This document shows positions 19,548-29,972 of a DNA stretch of 64,000 nt, piece after piece. Every line of letters starts with the position of its first letter. Positions within the stretch are counted from its first letter, which is position 1. Source of the DNA: Betaproteobacteria bacterium (GTDB lineage: Bacteria > Pseudomonadota > Gammaproteobacteria > Burkholderiales > UBA6910); contig JACPEG010000012.1 of the NCBI GenBank assembly GCA_016183615.1, forward strand, positions 20,073-84,072. The letters are read 5' to 3'. The notes below the pieces were generated by a model. The model was not told the DNA's origin and searched no databases. It worked only from the letters and a program-made list of their open reading frames with translations. The translations under genes were made by a program, and so were the position numbers.

Positions 19548-20842
19548 TCGAAGGCCCTCCACATCTTGAAGGCGTCGCCGATCAGGCCCCAGGCGGAGCG
19601 CCGGGCGACGAAGTTCCTGCGGATTTCCCGCTCCTTGGTCTTCTTGTCCACCCCGTCCACCCGGATGAGGGTGTGGGCGGCGCGATTGAGAAGCTCCGGA
19701 TAGGTGGTGAAGAACTGGCTGTTGTCGTGGAAGATCTCCGGTGCACGGCGATATTTCTTGAGGTCCTTCATGACGAAGCTGTCATCGAGCCTTTCGCGAT
19801 AGCGCGCCAGGTTCTTGGCGCTGAACGGCTTGCCCGCGGCGGCCAGGTCCAGCACCGTCCGGGCGGCCGTCTGGCCGGTGGTCATGGCGAGGTTGGAGCC
19901 CTCCCGGTGCAGGCCGTTCACGAACATTCCGGCATCCCCCGCGATGAGCCAGCCCTCGCCGTAGATGGGCGGCACGGCGTCGTAGCCGCCCTCGGGGATG
20001 AGGTGCGCGGCATACTCCTTCATCTCCCCGCCCTCGATCAGCGGCCGGATGGCCGGATGCGCCTTCATCTTCTCCAACAGGGCGTAGGGCGTGGTGCGCT
20101 GGCACTTGAAGTCGGAGAGCATGCAGCCGATGCCCAGGGTGATGGACTCCTTGTTGGTGTAGAGGAAGCCCGTGCCCATCATGCCCTGGCTGATCTTGCC
20201 CGCCATCTCGATGACCACGCCCTCGTCCTCGCCGATGTTGAAGCGGCTCTCGATGGTTTCCTGGGGCAGGAAGTGAATCTCCTTCACGGCGAGCGCCACA
20301 TCCTTGGACTTGATCTCGGGATGGAATCCGGCCTTCCTGGCCAGCAGGGAATTCACGCCGTCGGCCAGGATCACCACGTCGGCGTAGATGTCGCCGCCCT
20401 GGCGGTCGGTGCGCACCCCCACCACGCGCTTGCCGTCGAGCAGCAGCTCGTTCACGGTGGTCTCGCAGATCACCAGGGCGCCGGCCTGCTGCACCCTGGA
20501 GGAGAACCACTTGTCGAAATGGGCGCGGATGATGGTGTAGCGGTTGTAGGGCGGCTGGTTGAACTGCGCCGAGCGGTAGGTGGTGCCGACGTAGGACTCG
20601 TCGTCGAGGATCCACACCCGCTGCTCGATCAAGTGCCGCTCCAGGGGCGCGTCGTCGCGGAAATTAGCGATGATTCGCTCCAGCGCATCGGAGTAAAGGA
20701 TCGCCCCCTGCACGTTCTTGGACCCGGGGTATTCGCCCCGTTCCAGCTGCAGCACCTTGAGGCCGCCCTTGGCCAGGGTGTAGGCGGCGGCGTTGCCGGC
20801 CGGGCCGGCGCCCACCACGATCGCGTCGAATTTCTCAGCCAT
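19544..20842 (-). CDS. fixC: FixC, flavoprotein quinone oxidoreductase of FixABCX
   Basis: A 432-residue FAD protein related to ETF-ubiquinone oxidoreductase. The dinucleotide motif [17 protein letters not shown] is at the N-terminus, and the second FAD motif is [21 protein letters not shown]. It passes the high-potential electron to quinone. ATG 20842 follows AAGGAG. A 73-base partly repetitive spacer separates it from fixB. Confidence 0.95.
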   Translation of the reverse strand: MAEKFDAIVVGAGPAGNAAAYTLAKGGLKVLQLERGEYPGSKNVQGAILYSDALERIIANFRDDAPLERHLIEQRVWILDDESYVGTTYRSAQFNQPPYNRYTIIRAHFDKWFSSRVQQAGALVICETTVNELLLDGKRVVGVRTDRQGGDIYADVVILADGVNSLLARKAGFHPEIKSKDVALAVKEIHFLPQETIESRFNIGEDEGVVIEMAGKISQGMMGTGFLYTNKESITLGIGCMLSDFKCQRTTPYALLEKMKAHPAIRPLIEGGEMKEYAAHLIPEGGYDAVPPIYGEGWLIAGDAGMFVNGLHREGSNLAMTTGQTAARTVLDLAAAGKPFSAKNLARYRERLDDSFVMKDLKKYRRAPEIFHDNSQFFTTYPELLNRAAHTLIRVDGVDKKTKEREIRRNFVARRSAWGLIGDAFKMWRAFE

Positions 20843-20930
20843 GCCATCTCCTTTCACAACGGGGACATAGAGGAATCCAGAACGCCCTGTGAATTCCTCT
20901 GAGTCTTCGTGCCTCTGCGGTCCATGCCTT

Positions 20931-22019
20931 TCACCCCACCTTGCGCGCCTGGGCCAGATGCGCGCGGAACGCCTCGGTCAGCGCCGGCAGGATCTGCATG
21001 GCATTGCCGACGATGCCGTAATGGGCGAAGTCGAAAATCGGCGCATTGGGATCGTTGTTGATGGCGATGATCACGTCGGAGTCCTGCATCCCGACCCGGT
21101 GCTGGACGGCGCCGGAGATGCCGGCGGCGATGTAGAGCTTGGGGCGCACCGTCTTGCCCGACTGGCCGACCTGGCGGTCCAGTTCCACCCAGCCGGCCTG
21201 CACCACGGGGCGCGAGGCGCCCACCTCCGCGCCCAGCACCCGGGCGAGGTCCCATACCCGATGGAAGTTTTCGGGTTTCTTGAGTCCCCGCCCGCCGGCC
21301 ACGATGATGTCCGCGTAGACGAGCTGGGGCTGGTCCTGCCGGTTGTCGGGAAGGTATTCGAGCACCTTGGTGACGATGGAGGACTCGACCATGCCGAGGG
21401 GATGCTCGACGATGCGGCCGCTGCGGGAGGAATCGCGGTCGGGCATCGCCATCACCCGCGGCCGCACCGTGGCCATCTGGGGCCGGTGGCGCTGGGTCAT
21501 GATGGTGCACAGGAGGCTGCCGCCGAAGGTGGGCCGGGTCGCCGCCAGGCAGCGGCTCTCCGGATCGATGGCAAGTTCCGTGCAGTCCGCGGTGAGCCCC
21601 GTGGCCAGGGTCGTCGCCACCGATCCCGCCAGGTCGCGCCCCAGGGTGGTGGCGCCCAGCAGGAGGATTTCCGGCTGGCAGGCGTTCACCAGGTCGGTGA
21701 GGCCCTTGGTGTAGGGCTCGTTGCGGTAGTCCCGGAGCACCTCGTCCTGCACCAGGTAGCAGAAGTCCGCGCCGTGGTGGAAGGCCTCGGCGCAGAAGCC
21801 GCGCGTCGCTTCGCCGGGCGGCCCCATCACCACGCCGGCCAGCTCCACGCCCAGGACATCGGCCAGCTTGCGGCCCTCGCCGAGCAGCTCCCAGGACACG
21901 GGATGGACCGCGCCGCGCTCGTTTTCAATGAACACCCACACGCCCTTGTAGGAGGCGAAGCGCGGATCCAGCTCGACTTTTCTTCGGGCGGGTTTTTTCG
22001 CCGGCTCGATCATGGCCAT
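20931..22019 (-). CDS. fixB: FixB, electron-transfer flavoprotein alpha subunit
   Basis: A 362-residue ETF-alpha type protein. The C-terminal FAD-binding part shows [20 protein letters not shown] and [17 protein letters not shown], and ends with the [19 protein letters not shown] stretch. It pairs with FixA. Confidence 0.95.
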   Translation of the reverse strand: MAMIEPAKKPARRKVELDPRFASYKGVWVFIENERGAVHPVSWELLGEGRKLADVLGVELAGVVMGPPGEATRGFCAEAFHHGADFCYLVQDEVLRDYRNEPYTKGLTDLVNACQPEILLLGATTLGRDLAGSVATTLATGLTADCTELAIDPESRCLAATRPTFGGSLLCTIMTQRHRPQMATVRPRVMAMPDRDSSRSGRIVEHPLGMVESSIVTKVLEYLPDNRQDQPQLVYADIIVAGGRGLKKPENFHRVWDLARVLGAEVGASRPVVQAGWVELDRQVGQSGKTVRPKLYIAAGISGAVQHRVGMQDSDVIIAINNDPNAPIFDFAHYGIVGNAMQILPALTEAFRAHLAQARKVG

Positions 22020-22025
22020 TTCCTC

Positions 22026-22871
22026 TCAGACCGCCCGCCGGGCGAGTTCCCTTTCGATCCTGGGATGCTGGGTGAAAAGCTTCGCCAGCAGTGTCACCGC
22101 CAGGTCCTTCGGCTCCTGGGTCGCCGTCTCGATCATCTCCGCCCGCAGCGCCCGGGGCTTGGGCGCGAATACCTTGCCCACCACCGTGGGGGAGCCCTTG
22201 AGGCCCACCAGGGAGGGATCCTCGATACCGGCGGCCAGCCGATCCCACACCTTCAGCTCGGCGCGTGCGGCGCGGAACATGTCGGCCATGGTGCCGAAGC
22301 GCATTTCATTGGTGCCTTCCAGCATGGTGATCAGGCAGGGCAACGCCGTGCGCAGCACCTGCACGCCGCCCTCGGCGCGGCGCTCGACCCGGATCTGGCG
22401 TGCGCCGTGATCCACTTCGAGGATGCGCGACACGTAGGTGAGGAGCTGCAGGTCGAGGCGCCTGGCGATGCCGGGGCCCACCTGGGCCGTATCGCCGTCG
22501 ATGGTCTGCTTGCCGGTGAAGACGATATCCACCGGCATGTTTTTCCGGATCTGGCGGATGGTTGAGGCGAGCGCGCAAGACGTGGCCAGCGTGTCGGCAC
22601 CGGCGAAGGCACGGTCGGACACCAGGATCGCCTCATCGGCGCCGAAGGAGAGCGCCTTGCGCAGGGCGACCTCCGCCTGGGGCGGCCCCATGGTGACCAC
22701 GGTGACGGTGCCGCCGAAGCGATCCTTGAGGCGCAGCGCCTGTTCCAGGGCGAACAGATCGTAGGGGTTGATGATGGCCGGCACCCCCTGGCGCATGATG
22801 GTGTTGGTCACCGGATGGACCCGGATCTGGGCGGAATCCGGCACCTGCTTGATGCAGACGACGCTATGCAT
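22026..22871 (-). CDS. fixA: FixA, electron-transfer flavoprotein beta subunit
   Basis: A 281-residue ETF-beta type protein (CIKQVPDSAQI, NPYDLFALEQALRLKD, then GKQTIDGDTAQVGPGIA). In FixAB the bifurcating flavin takes electrons from NADH. It overlaps nifW by eight bases and lies six bases before fixB. Confidence 0.95.
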   Translation of the reverse strand: MHSVVCIKQVPDSAQIRVHPVTNTIMRQGVPAIINPYDLFALEQALRLKDRFGGTVTVVTMGPPQAEVALRKALSFGADEAILVSDRAFAGADTLATSCALASTIRQIRKNMPVDIVFTGKQTIDGDTAQVGPGIARRLDLQLLTYVSRILEVDHGARQIRVERRAEGGVQVLRTALPCLITMLEGTNEMRFGTMADMFRAARAELKVWDRLAAGIEDPSLVGLKGSPTVVGKVFAPKPRALRAEMIETATQEPKDLAVTLLAKLFTQHPRIERELARRAV

Positions 22872-23217
22872 GGCTGGACCCTTTCCGGGTGCCCCGCAGC
22901 GCGTCCACCCCGATGCGCTGGGTTGTTCCCTTTTGAAAGACCTTGAACACCTTCTGCTCGATGGCCGACGAGGAGACGAAATCCCCGTAGGCGCGGGCGA
23001 GCAGCTCGCGGGCGCGGGTCGGATCCGCGTCGCGGCCCGCGGGGCCGCCCGCTGCGGAAAGGTACTGGTTGAAGCGCTTGAGAATGTGGAGGCGATTCAC
23101 ATTGACGACCGCCTGGTCGAAGGGCACGCCGAACCAGCCGAAGATCTCCTCGGCGCTCGAGGCTTCCCGCAGCACCGGGGAGATCGAATCCGGCACGGGT
23201 TTGCTCTCAGTGGACAC
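22864..23217 (-). CDS. nifW: NifW, nitrogenase-stabilising/protective protein
   Basis: A 117-residue NifW ([31 protein letters not shown], then FKVFQKG). The family is linked to P-cluster maturation and oxygen protection of the MoFe protein. It overlaps nifV by 11 bases and fixA by 8, so the operon is tightly coupled. Confidence 0.92.
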   Translation of the reverse strand: MSTESKPVPDSISPVLREASSAEEIFGWFGVPFDQAVVNVNRLHILKRFNQYLSAAGGPAGRDADPTRARELLARAYGDFVSSSAIEQKVFKVFQKGTTQRIGVDALRGTRKGSSHA

Positions 23218-24340
23218 GGGCGGTCTCCGATTCCAGGTAGAAGCTCATCAGTTCCCGGAAGCCGGGCGCTCGCTTGTGGGTCGTGGCGAAGCCGCGCACC
23301 CGGGCCACGATGCGGCGCGCCAGCTCCTCGCTCACCCCGATCCCGAGGCGCCCGAAGGCGTCGCGCACGGCGCTGGCGCCGGAATGCTTTCCCAGCACCA
23401 GGCGGTGGCCGCGGCCCACCTCCCGCGGATCGAAGGCTTCGTAGTTGGCGCGGTGCTTGAGCAGCCCGTCCACGTGGATTCCCGACTCGTGGCTGAACAC
23501 CGCGGCGCCCACGATGCTCTTGTTGGCGGCGACCGGCCGTCCCGAGGCTTGGGCCACCAGGCGCGAGATTTCCGGAAGGCGGCGGGCGTCCACCCCGGTG
23601 TCAATGGCGTACAGGTGTCTCAGGGCGACCACGGCTTCTTCCAGGGGCGCGTTGCCGGCGCGCTCGCCGAGGCCGTTGACGGTCGTATTGATGTGGGTCG
23701 CGCCGGCGCCGGCCGCCGCCAGGGTGTTGGCGGTGGCAAGCCCCAGGTCGTCGTGGGCGTGCATCTCGATTTCCAGGTCCGTGGCCCGGCGCAGCCGGGC
23801 GATGCGCTCGCGGGTCGTGAACGGGTCCAGAACGCCGAGCGTGTCGGCGAAGCGGAAGCGGCGCGCCCCCGCGAGCTGGGCCGCCTCCACCACCGCCAGC
23901 AGAAAATCCTCGTCGGCGCGGGAGGCGTCCTCGCCCCCGACGCAGACCTCCATCCCGCGGGCGCGGGCCTCCGGCACGAAGCGCAAGATGGCCGCGATCA
24001 CGTCATCCCGGTCGCGGCCCAGCTTATGGCGGATCTGAATGTCGGAAACCGGGGTCGAGAGATTCACCATGGGCACGCCGCAGCGGGAGGCCGCCGCCAC
24101 GTCGGCCGCACACAGGCGGCCCCACACCACCAGCCGCGCCGGGAGATCGAGCCCCGCGATGGCGGCGATTACCTCCTGCTCTGCCTCGCCCATGGCCGGG
24201 ATGCCCACCTCCATTTCCGGCACCCCCGCCTCGGCCAGCGCCTTGGCGATGGCGATCTTTTCCTGGGCGGAAAACGCCACCCCGGCGCTCTGTTCGCCGT
24301 CGCGTAGCGTCGTGTCGTGGAGGGTGAGAGGGATGCCCAT
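23207..24340 (-). CDS. nifV: NifV, homocitrate synthase
   Basis: A 377-residue enzyme that makes homocitrate, the organic ligand of FeMo-cofactor, from acetyl-CoA and 2-oxoglutarate. It shows [15 protein letters not shown] at the start, HAHDDLG and [13 protein letters not shown] for metal and substrate binding, and [10 protein letters not shown]. It is the first gene of nifVW-fixABCX behind a sigma-54 promoter. Confidence 0.94.
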   Translation of the reverse strand: MGIPLTLHDTTLRDGEQSAGVAFSAQEKIAIAKALAEAGVPEMEVGIPAMGEAEQEVIAAIAGLDLPARLVVWGRLCAADVAAASRCGVPMVNLSTPVSDIQIRHKLGRDRDDVIAAILRFVPEARARGMEVCVGGEDASRADEDFLLAVVEAAQLAGARRFRFADTLGVLDPFTTRERIARLRRATDLEIEMHAHDDLGLATANTLAAAGAGATHINTTVNGLGERAGNAPLEEAVVALRHLYAIDTGVDARRLPEISRLVAQASGRPVAANKSIVGAAVFSHESGIHVDGLLKHRANYEAFDPREVGRGHRLVLGKHSGASAVRDAFGRLGIGVSEELARRIVARVRGFATTHKRAPGFRELMSFYLESETARVH

Positions 24341-24370
24341 GGCGCGTTTGCCTGTCCTTGCCCGGGTATC

Positions 24371-24386
24371 TGCAAAATGAATGCCA
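24371..24386 (-). promoter_or_regulatory. Sigma-54 promoter of nifVW-fixABCX
   Basis: On the reverse strand TGGCATTCATTTTGCA has GG-N10-GC and a perfect TTGCA -12 half; the -24 half differs from TGGCACG at two bases. It is 31 bases before the nifV start. Confidence 0.8.
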
Positions 24387-24471
24387 AGGCGGGCCTCAGG
24401 AAAAATTTCATGGCAAAGCAGGAGGTTGGACCGACGCCGGTTCCCGGTCCGGTGGGCGGGAACACGACATT

Positions 24472-24487
24472 TGTCGGCTTTGCGACA
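24472..24487. promoter_or_regulatory. NifA site upstream of nifV
   Basis: TGTCGGCTTTGCGACA is TGT-N10-ACA, 86 bases upstream of the nifV -24 element. Its arms share TGTCG/GCGACA with the nifB and nifH sites. Confidence 0.85.
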
Positions 24488-24554
24488 AGCCGAGGAGATC
24501 CGCGGATGCGGGAAGGCCGTTCAGCGCGCCTCGCGAAGGGGGAGCGCGCGCCTA

Positions 24555-24608
24555 GCAGCCTGTCGGACTTAGAGTCGCACATGCGTAATCCTAAGTTCGA
24601 CAGGCTGC
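24555..24608 (-). terminator. Long hairpin between lpd and the nifV control region
   Basis: GCAGCCTGTCGGACTTAG and CTAAGTTCGACAGGCTGC form an 18-bp stem with one mismatch and an 18-base loop. It lies 33 bases after the lpd stop codon. There is no T-tract, so it may be a factor-dependent terminator, an mRNA end protector or a mobile palindrome. It separates lpd transcription from the nifV operon. Confidence 0.5.
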
Positions 24609-24641
24609 CAGGATCGAATTGCGAGCGCGCGGTCAGGCGGG

Positions 24642-26765
24642 CTACGCCGCCGCTTTTGCAGGCTCCCTTTTCTTGGCGGGCGGCAGGTCGGTGCACACGC
24701 CCTCGTAGACCTCGGCGGCCAGGCCCACCGACTCGCAAAGCGTCGGGTGCGGGTGGATGGTCTTGCCGATATCCACGGCATCCGCCCCCATTTCCACTGC
24801 CAGCGCCACCTCGCCGATGAGGTCCCCGGCGTGGGTGCCGACGATGCCGCCGCCGATCACGCGATGGGTGTCCTCGTCGAACAGGAGCTTGGTGAAGCCC
24901 TCGTCGCGCCCATTGGCGATGGCCCGGCCCGAGGCCGCCCACGGGAGCAGGCCCTTGGCGTAGCGGATGCCCTGGGCCTTGCACTGCTCTTCGGTGACGC
25001 CGACCCAGGCGATCTCGGGATCGGTGTAGGCCACCGAGGGAATCACCCGCGCGTCAAAATAGGCCTTGTGTCCTGCGGCCACTTCCGCCGCCACGTGGCC
25101 CTCGTGCACCGCCTTGTGGGCGAGCATGGGCTGGCCCACGATGTCGCCGATGGCGAAGAGGTGGGGCACGTTGGTGCGCATCTGCTTGTCCACCGGAATG
25201 AAGCCGCGATCGGTGACGGCCACCCCCGCCCTCTCGGCGTCGATCTTTTTGCCGTTGGGGCTGCGGCCCGCCGAGACCAGCACCAGGTCGTAGAGCGGGG
25301 GCTCCGCCGGGGCCTTGTCGCCCTCGAACCAGACCTTGATGCCCTGCTTCTGCGCCTCGACCTTGACGGTTTTGGTCTTGAGCAGGACGGCATCGAAGCG
25401 CCGGGCGTTCATCTTCTCCCAGACCTTCACCAGGTCCCGGTCGGTGCCGGGCATCACCCCGTCCATCATTTCCACCACGTCGATGCGGGTGCCGAGCGTG
25501 GAGTAGACCGTGGCCATTTCCAGGCCGATGATCCCGCCGCCGATGACCAGCATGCGCTTGGGCAGGAAGCGCAGCTCCAGCGCGCCGGTGGAATCCACGA
25601 TGCGCGGATCTTCGGGGATGAAGGGCAGCTTCACTGCCTGGCTGCCGGCGGCGATGATCGCTTTCTGGAAGCGCACGACCTTCTTGCCGGCGCTGCCGTC
25701 GCGCAGCTCCACTTCCAGGTGATGGGGGTCGAGGAACCGGCCCACCCCCTGCACCACGGTGACCTTCCGCCCCTTGGCCATTCCCGCCAGCCCGCCGGTG
25801 AGCTTGCCCACCACTTTGGACTTCCAGGCCCTGAGCTTGTCGAGATCGATCTGGGGCTTGCCGAAGGAGATCCCGTGCTCGGCCATGGCTGCCGCCTCGT
25901 CCGTCACGGCCGCCACGTGCAGCAGGGCCTTCGACGGAATGCAGCCCACGTTGAGGCACACGCCGCCGAGGGTGGGGTAGCGCTCGACCAGCACCGTCTT
26001 CATGCCCAGGTCGGCCGAACGGAACGCCGCCGAATACCCGCCGGGGCCTGCGCCCAGCACCAGCATCTCGCATTCGATGTCGGCGCCGCCGGCGTGCTTC
26101 GCCGCCGTCGGGGCGGGAGTGGGCGCAGCCGGGACCGCGGGGGCGGCAGCGGGCTTGGTCGCGGCAGCGGGCGCCGCGACCTTTGCGCCCGTCTGCAGGG
26201 CGAGCAGCAGGCTGCCCTCGGACACCCTGTCCCCCACCTTCACGCTTACCTCCGCCACCGTGCCTTCCATGGGCGAAGGCACTTCCATGGTCGCCTTGTC
26301 GGATTCCAGCGTGACGATCGGGTCTTCCTTCCTCACCTGGTCGCCCGGCTTCACGAACACCTCGATCACCGGCACGTTCTTGTAATCGCCGATGTCGGGC
26401 ACCCGTACCTCCACCGCCTCGTACACCCCGGAGGCGGAGCCGTAGTCCGGGGCGGCGGCGCCGGCCTGGGTGGGATGGGCGTCCTCCTTCACCTTTTCCT
26501 TGGGCGGGGCGGAGGGCATGACGCCCGCCGGATCGAGCATCAGGATCACCGAGCCCTCGGACACCTTGTCACCCACCTTGACCCGGACCTCCCTGACGGT
26601 GCCGGCGGCGGGCGCCGGCACTTCCATGGTGGCCTTGTCGGATTCCAGGGTGATGAGTGGGGCTTCCTTGTCGATGGCATCGCCCGGCTTGACCAGCACC
26701 TCGATGACGGGGACGTTCTTGTAATCGCCGATGTCGGGGACCTTCACTTCAACGAGCTGGCTCAT
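24642..26765 (-). CDS. lpdA: Dihydrolipoyl dehydrogenase (E3) with two N-terminal lipoyl domains
   Basis: A 707-residue protein. Two lipoyl domains (residues 4-78 and 117-191) each carry ESDKAT, with lipoylated lysines at 44 and 157, joined by an Ala/Pro-rich linker to an E3 core. The E3 active site is C270-LNVG-C275, and the C-terminal HPHPTLCES histidine motif is present. E3 reoxidises lipoamide in 2-oxoacid dehydrogenases; usual bacterial E3 has no or one lipoyl domain. No E1 or E2 gene is beside it, so the partner complex is not shown. Confidence 0.93.
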   Translation of the reverse strand: MSQLVEVKVPDIGDYKNVPVIEVLVKPGDAIDKEAPLITLESDKATMEVPAPAAGTVREVRVKVGDKVSEGSVILMLDPAGVMPSAPPKEKVKEDAHPTQAGAAAPDYGSASGVYEAVEVRVPDIGDYKNVPVIEVFVKPGDQVRKEDPIVTLESDKATMEVPSPMEGTVAEVSVKVGDRVSEGSLLLALQTGAKVAAPAAATKPAAAPAVPAAPTPAPTAAKHAGGADIECEMLVLGAGPGGYSAAFRSADLGMKTVLVERYPTLGGVCLNVGCIPSKALLHVAAVTDEAAAMAEHGISFGKPQIDLDKLRAWKSKVVGKLTGGLAGMAKGRKVTVVQGVGRFLDPHHLEVELRDGSAGKKVVRFQKAIIAAGSQAVKLPFIPEDPRIVDSTGALELRFLPKRMLVIGGGIIGLEMATVYSTLGTRIDVVEMMDGVMPGTDRDLVKVWEKMNARRFDAVLLKTKTVKVEAQKQGIKVWFEGDKAPAEPPLYDLVLVSAGRSPNGKKIDAERAGVAVTDRGFIPVDKQMRTNVPHLFAIGDIVGQPMLAHKAVHEGHVAAEVAAGHKAYFDARVIPSVAYTDPEIAWVGVTEEQCKAQGIRYAKGLLPWAASGRAIANGRDEGFTKLLFDEDTHRVIGGGIVGTHAGDLIGEVALAVEMGADAVDIGKTIHPHPTLCESVGLAAEVYEGVCTDLPPAKKREPAKAAA

Positions 26766-26793
26766 GGTTCACCTTTTTATTTGAAAACCTCTC

Positions 26794-26932
26794 ACCGCAG
26801 AGGACGCGGAGGACGCAGAGGAATACCGAAAAGAAACGATCGGGGCGGAGGACGTTTGCATCCGGCCACGACCGGGGACGCGGGAATTTCCCGGAAAGAT
26901 TTTTTCTCCGCGTCCTCTGCGTCCTCCGCGGT
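26794..26932. repeat. Large inverted repeat with GAGGACGCAGAGG arms
   Basis: ACCGCAGAGGACGCGGAGG and CCTCTGCGTCCTCCGCGGT lie about 100 bases apart as facing arms in the spacer between proA and lpd. Two related elements lie in the dsr operon (61211 and 62471). It is probably a non-coding palindromic element; nothing else is seen in this 181-base spacer. Confidence 0.7.
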
Positions 26933-26946
26933 AAACGCTTTTTGCT

Positions 26947-28203
26947 CTATTGCCGGATTTGCCCCTCGCCGAGCACGACCCACTTCTGGCTGGTGAGGCC
27001 CTCCAGCCCCACCGGGCCGCGGGCGTGGATCTTGTCGGTGGAGATGCCGATCTCGGCGCCGAGGCCGTATTCGAAGCCGTCTGCGAAACGGGTCGAGGCG
27101 TTCACCATCACCGAGCTGGAATCCACCTCGGCGAGAAAGCGCCGGGCGCGGCTGTAGTCCTCGGTGACGATGGCGTCGGTGTGCTGGGAGCCGTAGGTCG
27201 CGATGTGGTCGATGGCCTGGTCCAGGTCCTTCACCACGCGCACCGACAGGATCGGCGCCAGGTACTCGGTGTACCAGTCCTCCTCGGTGGCGGCGAGCAT
27301 CTGGGGCACCAGCGCCCGGGATTTGTCGCAGCCCCTGAGCTCCACACCCTTGTCGAGGTAGATCTTTGCCAGCTGCGGCAACACCCGCGGCGCAATCGCT
27401 TCCGCCACCAGCAGCGTCTCCATGGTGTTGCAGGTGCCGTAGCGCTGGGTCTTGGCGTTGTCGGCGATGCGGATCGCCTTGTCCAGGTCGGCCTTGTCGT
27501 CGATGTAGACGTGGCATACCCCGTGCAGGTGCTTGATGATGGGGATGCGGGCCTCGTTCATGATGCGCTCGATGAGCCCCTTGCCGCCCCGGGGCACGAT
27601 CACGTCCACGTAGTCGCGCATGGTGATGAGCTCGCCCACCGCGGCCCGGTCGGTGGTCTCCAGCACCTGCACCGCGGATTCGGGCAGCCCCGCCGCACGC
27701 AGGCCCTCGTGCACGCAGGCGGCGACGGCCTGGTTGGAGAGAATGGCCTCGGAGCCGCCGCGCAGGATCGCCGCGTTGCCGGACTTGAGGCAAAGGCCCG
27801 CGGCGTCCGCGGTCACGTTGGGGCGGGATTCGTAAATAATGGCGACCACGCCCAGCGGAACCCGCATCCGGCCCACCTGGATCCCGGAGGGCCGGTAGTT
27901 GAGGCCGGTGACCTCGCCCACCGGGTCGGGGAGCGCCGCGATCTGGCGCAGCCCCTCCGCCATGGCGGCGACGGTTTTGGCATTGAGCCCCAGCCGGTCG
28001 AGGAGTGCCGCGTCGAGCCCCTTGGCCCGTGCGGCCTCCATATCCTTGCGGTTGGCGGCGAGCAGCTTCTCCACGTCCCGCTCGATGGCCTCGGCCATGG
28101 CGTGAAGCGCCCGGTTCTTGGCGTTGGTGTCGGCCTTGGCGACCAGGCGCGAGGCGGCCCGCGCCGCCTTGCCGATGCCGTGCATGTAAGTCTGGATGTC
28201 CAT
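26947..28203 (-). CDS. proA: Glutamate-5-semialdehyde dehydrogenase
   Basis: A 418-residue ProA, catalysing NADPH-dependent reduction of gamma-glutamyl phosphate in proline synthesis. The nucleophile is the cysteine of [12 protein letters not shown], and the [14 protein letters not shown] and [19 protein letters not shown] motifs are present. ATG 28203 ([14 protein letters not shown]) is chosen; the upstream extension is not conserved in kind. Confidence 0.95.
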   Translation of the reverse strand: MDIQTYMHGIGKAARAASRLVAKADTNAKNRALHAMAEAIERDVEKLLAANRKDMEAARAKGLDAALLDRLGLNAKTVAAMAEGLRQIAALPDPVGEVTGLNYRPSGIQVGRMRVPLGVVAIIYESRPNVTADAAGLCLKSGNAAILRGGSEAILSNQAVAACVHEGLRAAGLPESAVQVLETTDRAAVGELITMRDYVDVIVPRGGKGLIERIMNEARIPIIKHLHGVCHVYIDDKADLDKAIRIADNAKTQRYGTCNTMETLLVAEAIAPRVLPQLAKIYLDKGVELRGCDKSRALVPQMLAATEEDWYTEYLAPILSVRVVKDLDQAIDHIATYGSQHTDAIVTEDYSRARRFLAEVDSSSVMVNASTRFADGFEYGLGAEIGISTDKIHARGPVGLEGLTSQKWVVLGEGQIRQ

Positions 28204-28291
28204 GGAATGAAAGTTTAGCAGTGGCGGCAGGGTCTTGGTAGCGGCGGCGGATGAGGGATTCCCCCTGGTATCCGCGGGCACATCGCGGCCA

Positions 28292-28319
28292 TTGAACCCC
28301 GGGGCTTTAATGATACACT
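28292..28319 (+). promoter_or_regulatory. Sigma-70 type promoter upstream of hss
   Basis: TTGAAC - 16 bases - TACACT, about 90 bases before the hss start. The 206-base spacer shows no other clear signal. Confidence 0.5.
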
Positions 28320-28409
28320 CTAGCCCATTTTTGCCGGCGCTCTTCTCGGCCTGTTTTCACCTGAAAAAACAGCCTCGGAAGACTGCTCAATCAGGGATGG
28401 TTATGGGAA

Positions 28410-29828
28410 ATGGTCCAAGAAAAGAAGCACATCAAATTCCCCGGTAAGTTGGTCATGGTGGGCTGCGGCAGCGTGGGACAGGGGGTGCTGCCGCTCATTC
28501 TGCGCCATATCGACATGGATGCCTCGCGGATTTCCATCGTCACCGCCGACGACCGGGGGAGGGAGGAAGCCCGGCGTTACGGCATCAAGTTCAGCATTAC
28601 CCCGCTCACCCCGGACAACTACGAACGGGTGCTGGGGCCCCTGCTCGGCGCGGGGGATTTCCTGCTCAACGTCTCGGTGGACGTCTCCAGCGCCGCGCTG
28701 ATCGACCTGTGCTGCCGCAAGGGCGCCAACTATCTCGACACCTGCATCGAGCCCTGGGCCGGCGGCTACACCGATTCCTCTCTCACGCCGTCCCAGCGCT
28801 CCAACTACGCGCTGCGGGAGAACGCCAGGGCACTCAACAGGAAATATCCGCAGGCGCCGACCTGCATTCTCACCCATGGCGCCAACCCGGGCTGGGTGTC
28901 CCATTTCGTGAAGCAGGCGCTGCTCAACCTGGCCAATGACGCGGGGGTTGGCACCGAAACGCCCGGTTCCCGGGAGCAGTGGGCGCAGCTCGCGCAACGG
29001 CTCGGCGTGAAGGCGATCCACATCGCCGAGCGCGACACCCAGATTCCCACCGTGCCCAAGCGGCCGGGGGAGTTCATGAACACCTGGTCCATCGACGGCT
29101 TCGTGGGCGAGGGCCAGCAGCCGGCGGAGCTGGGCTGGGGCGCCCATGAGCGCCACTTTCCCCACGACGGACATCGCCACGATTTCGGCTGCGGCGCGGC
29201 AATCTACCTCCTGCGGCCGGGCGCCTCCACCCGGGTTCGCACCTGGACGCCGCTCGCCGGCCCGATCCACGGCTTTCTCATCACCCATGGGGAATCCATC
29301 TCCATCGCCGACTACCTCACGGTGCGCAACGGCGACCAGGCGATCTACCGGCCCACCTGCCACTATGCCTACCATCCCTGCGACGGGGCGGTGCTGTCGG
29401 TGCACGAGCTGGGCGGGCGCAACTGGCGGCTGCAGGAAAAGACGCGCCTGATCCTGGACGAGGTGGTGAGCGGAATCGACGAGCTGGGCGTGCTGCTGAT
29501 GGGCCACGCCAAGGGGGCCTATTGGTACGGCTCGCGGCTTTCCATCGAGGAGGCCAGAAAGCTCGCGCCCTACAACAACGCCACCAGCCTGCAGGTTTCC
29601 GCAGGCGTGCTCTCGGCGGTGATCTGGGCCATGGAGAACCCGCGCCGCGGCGTGATCGATCCCGACGAAATGGATTTCCGGCGCGCCATCGAGATCGCGA
29701 CCCCTTACCTCGGCGAGGTGGTGGGCGTCTACGGCGACTGGACGCCGCTCCATGACCGGGGCTGGCTGTTCGAGGAGGACCTGGACGCCTCCGACCCCTG
29801 GCAGTTCAAGAATTTCCGGGTGGTTTAG
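28410..29828 (+). CDS. hss: Homospermidine synthase
   Basis: A 472-residue homospermidine synthase, an NAD-dependent enzyme that makes sym-homospermidine from putrescine. It has the Rossmann motif VGCGSVGQG, and DTCIEPWAGGYTD and THGANPGWVSHF stretches typical of the bacterial enzyme. The ATG at 28410 is taken as the start; GGTTATGGG lies just upstream. It is probably a single-gene unit, since repeats follow. Confidence 0.92.
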   Translation: MVQEKKHIKFPGKLVMVGCGSVGQGVLPLILRHIDMDASRISIVTADDRGREEARRYGIKFSITPLTPDNYERVLGPLLGAGDFLLNVSVDVSSAALIDLCCRKGANYLDTCIEPWAGGYTDSSLTPSQRSNYALRENARALNRKYPQAPTCILTHGANPGWVSHFVKQALLNLANDAGVGTETPGSREQWAQLAQRLGVKAIHIAERDTQIPTVPKRPGEFMNTWSIDGFVGEGQQPAELGWGAHERHFPHDGHRHDFGCGAAIYLLRPGASTRVRTWTPLAGPIHGFLITHGESISIADYLTVRNGDQAIYRPTCHYAYHPCDGAVLSVHELGGRNWRLQEKTRLILDEVVSGIDELGVLLMGHAKGAYWYGSRLSIEEARKLAPYNNATSLQVSAGVLSAVIWAMENPRRGVIDPDEMDFRRAIEIATPYLGEVVGVYGDWTPLHDRGWLFEEDLDASDPWQFKNFRVV

Positions 29829-29831
29829 CAA

Positions 29832-29972
29832 GTAGGGTGCGTCCCACGCACCGATCGAGGCGCCGCAAAATGCCGGTGCGCAGGGCGTACCCTACGTGGG
29901 GGTTGGGGTAGGGTGCGTCCCACGCACCAATCGGAAGCACCGCAAAATGCCGGTGCGCAGGGCGCACCCTAC
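29832..29972. repeat. Two tandem GTAGGGTGCGTCCCACGC repeats
   Basis: Copies at 29832-29895 and 29908-29972, each about 64 bases. Each has outer arms GTAGGGTGCG / GGCGnACCCTAC and inner arms around GCAAAATGC. The second copy supplies the TAG stop codon of holA on the reverse strand. Confidence 0.85.

Noticed and set aside
19538-22565. Two long forward frames opposite fixC, fixB and fixA
   Set aside because: They lack motifs and follow codon positions of the real reverse-strand genes.
24747-26996. A 749-residue forward frame opposite lpdA
   Set aside because: Antisense shadow; low-complexity His/Gly/Arg content and no family match.
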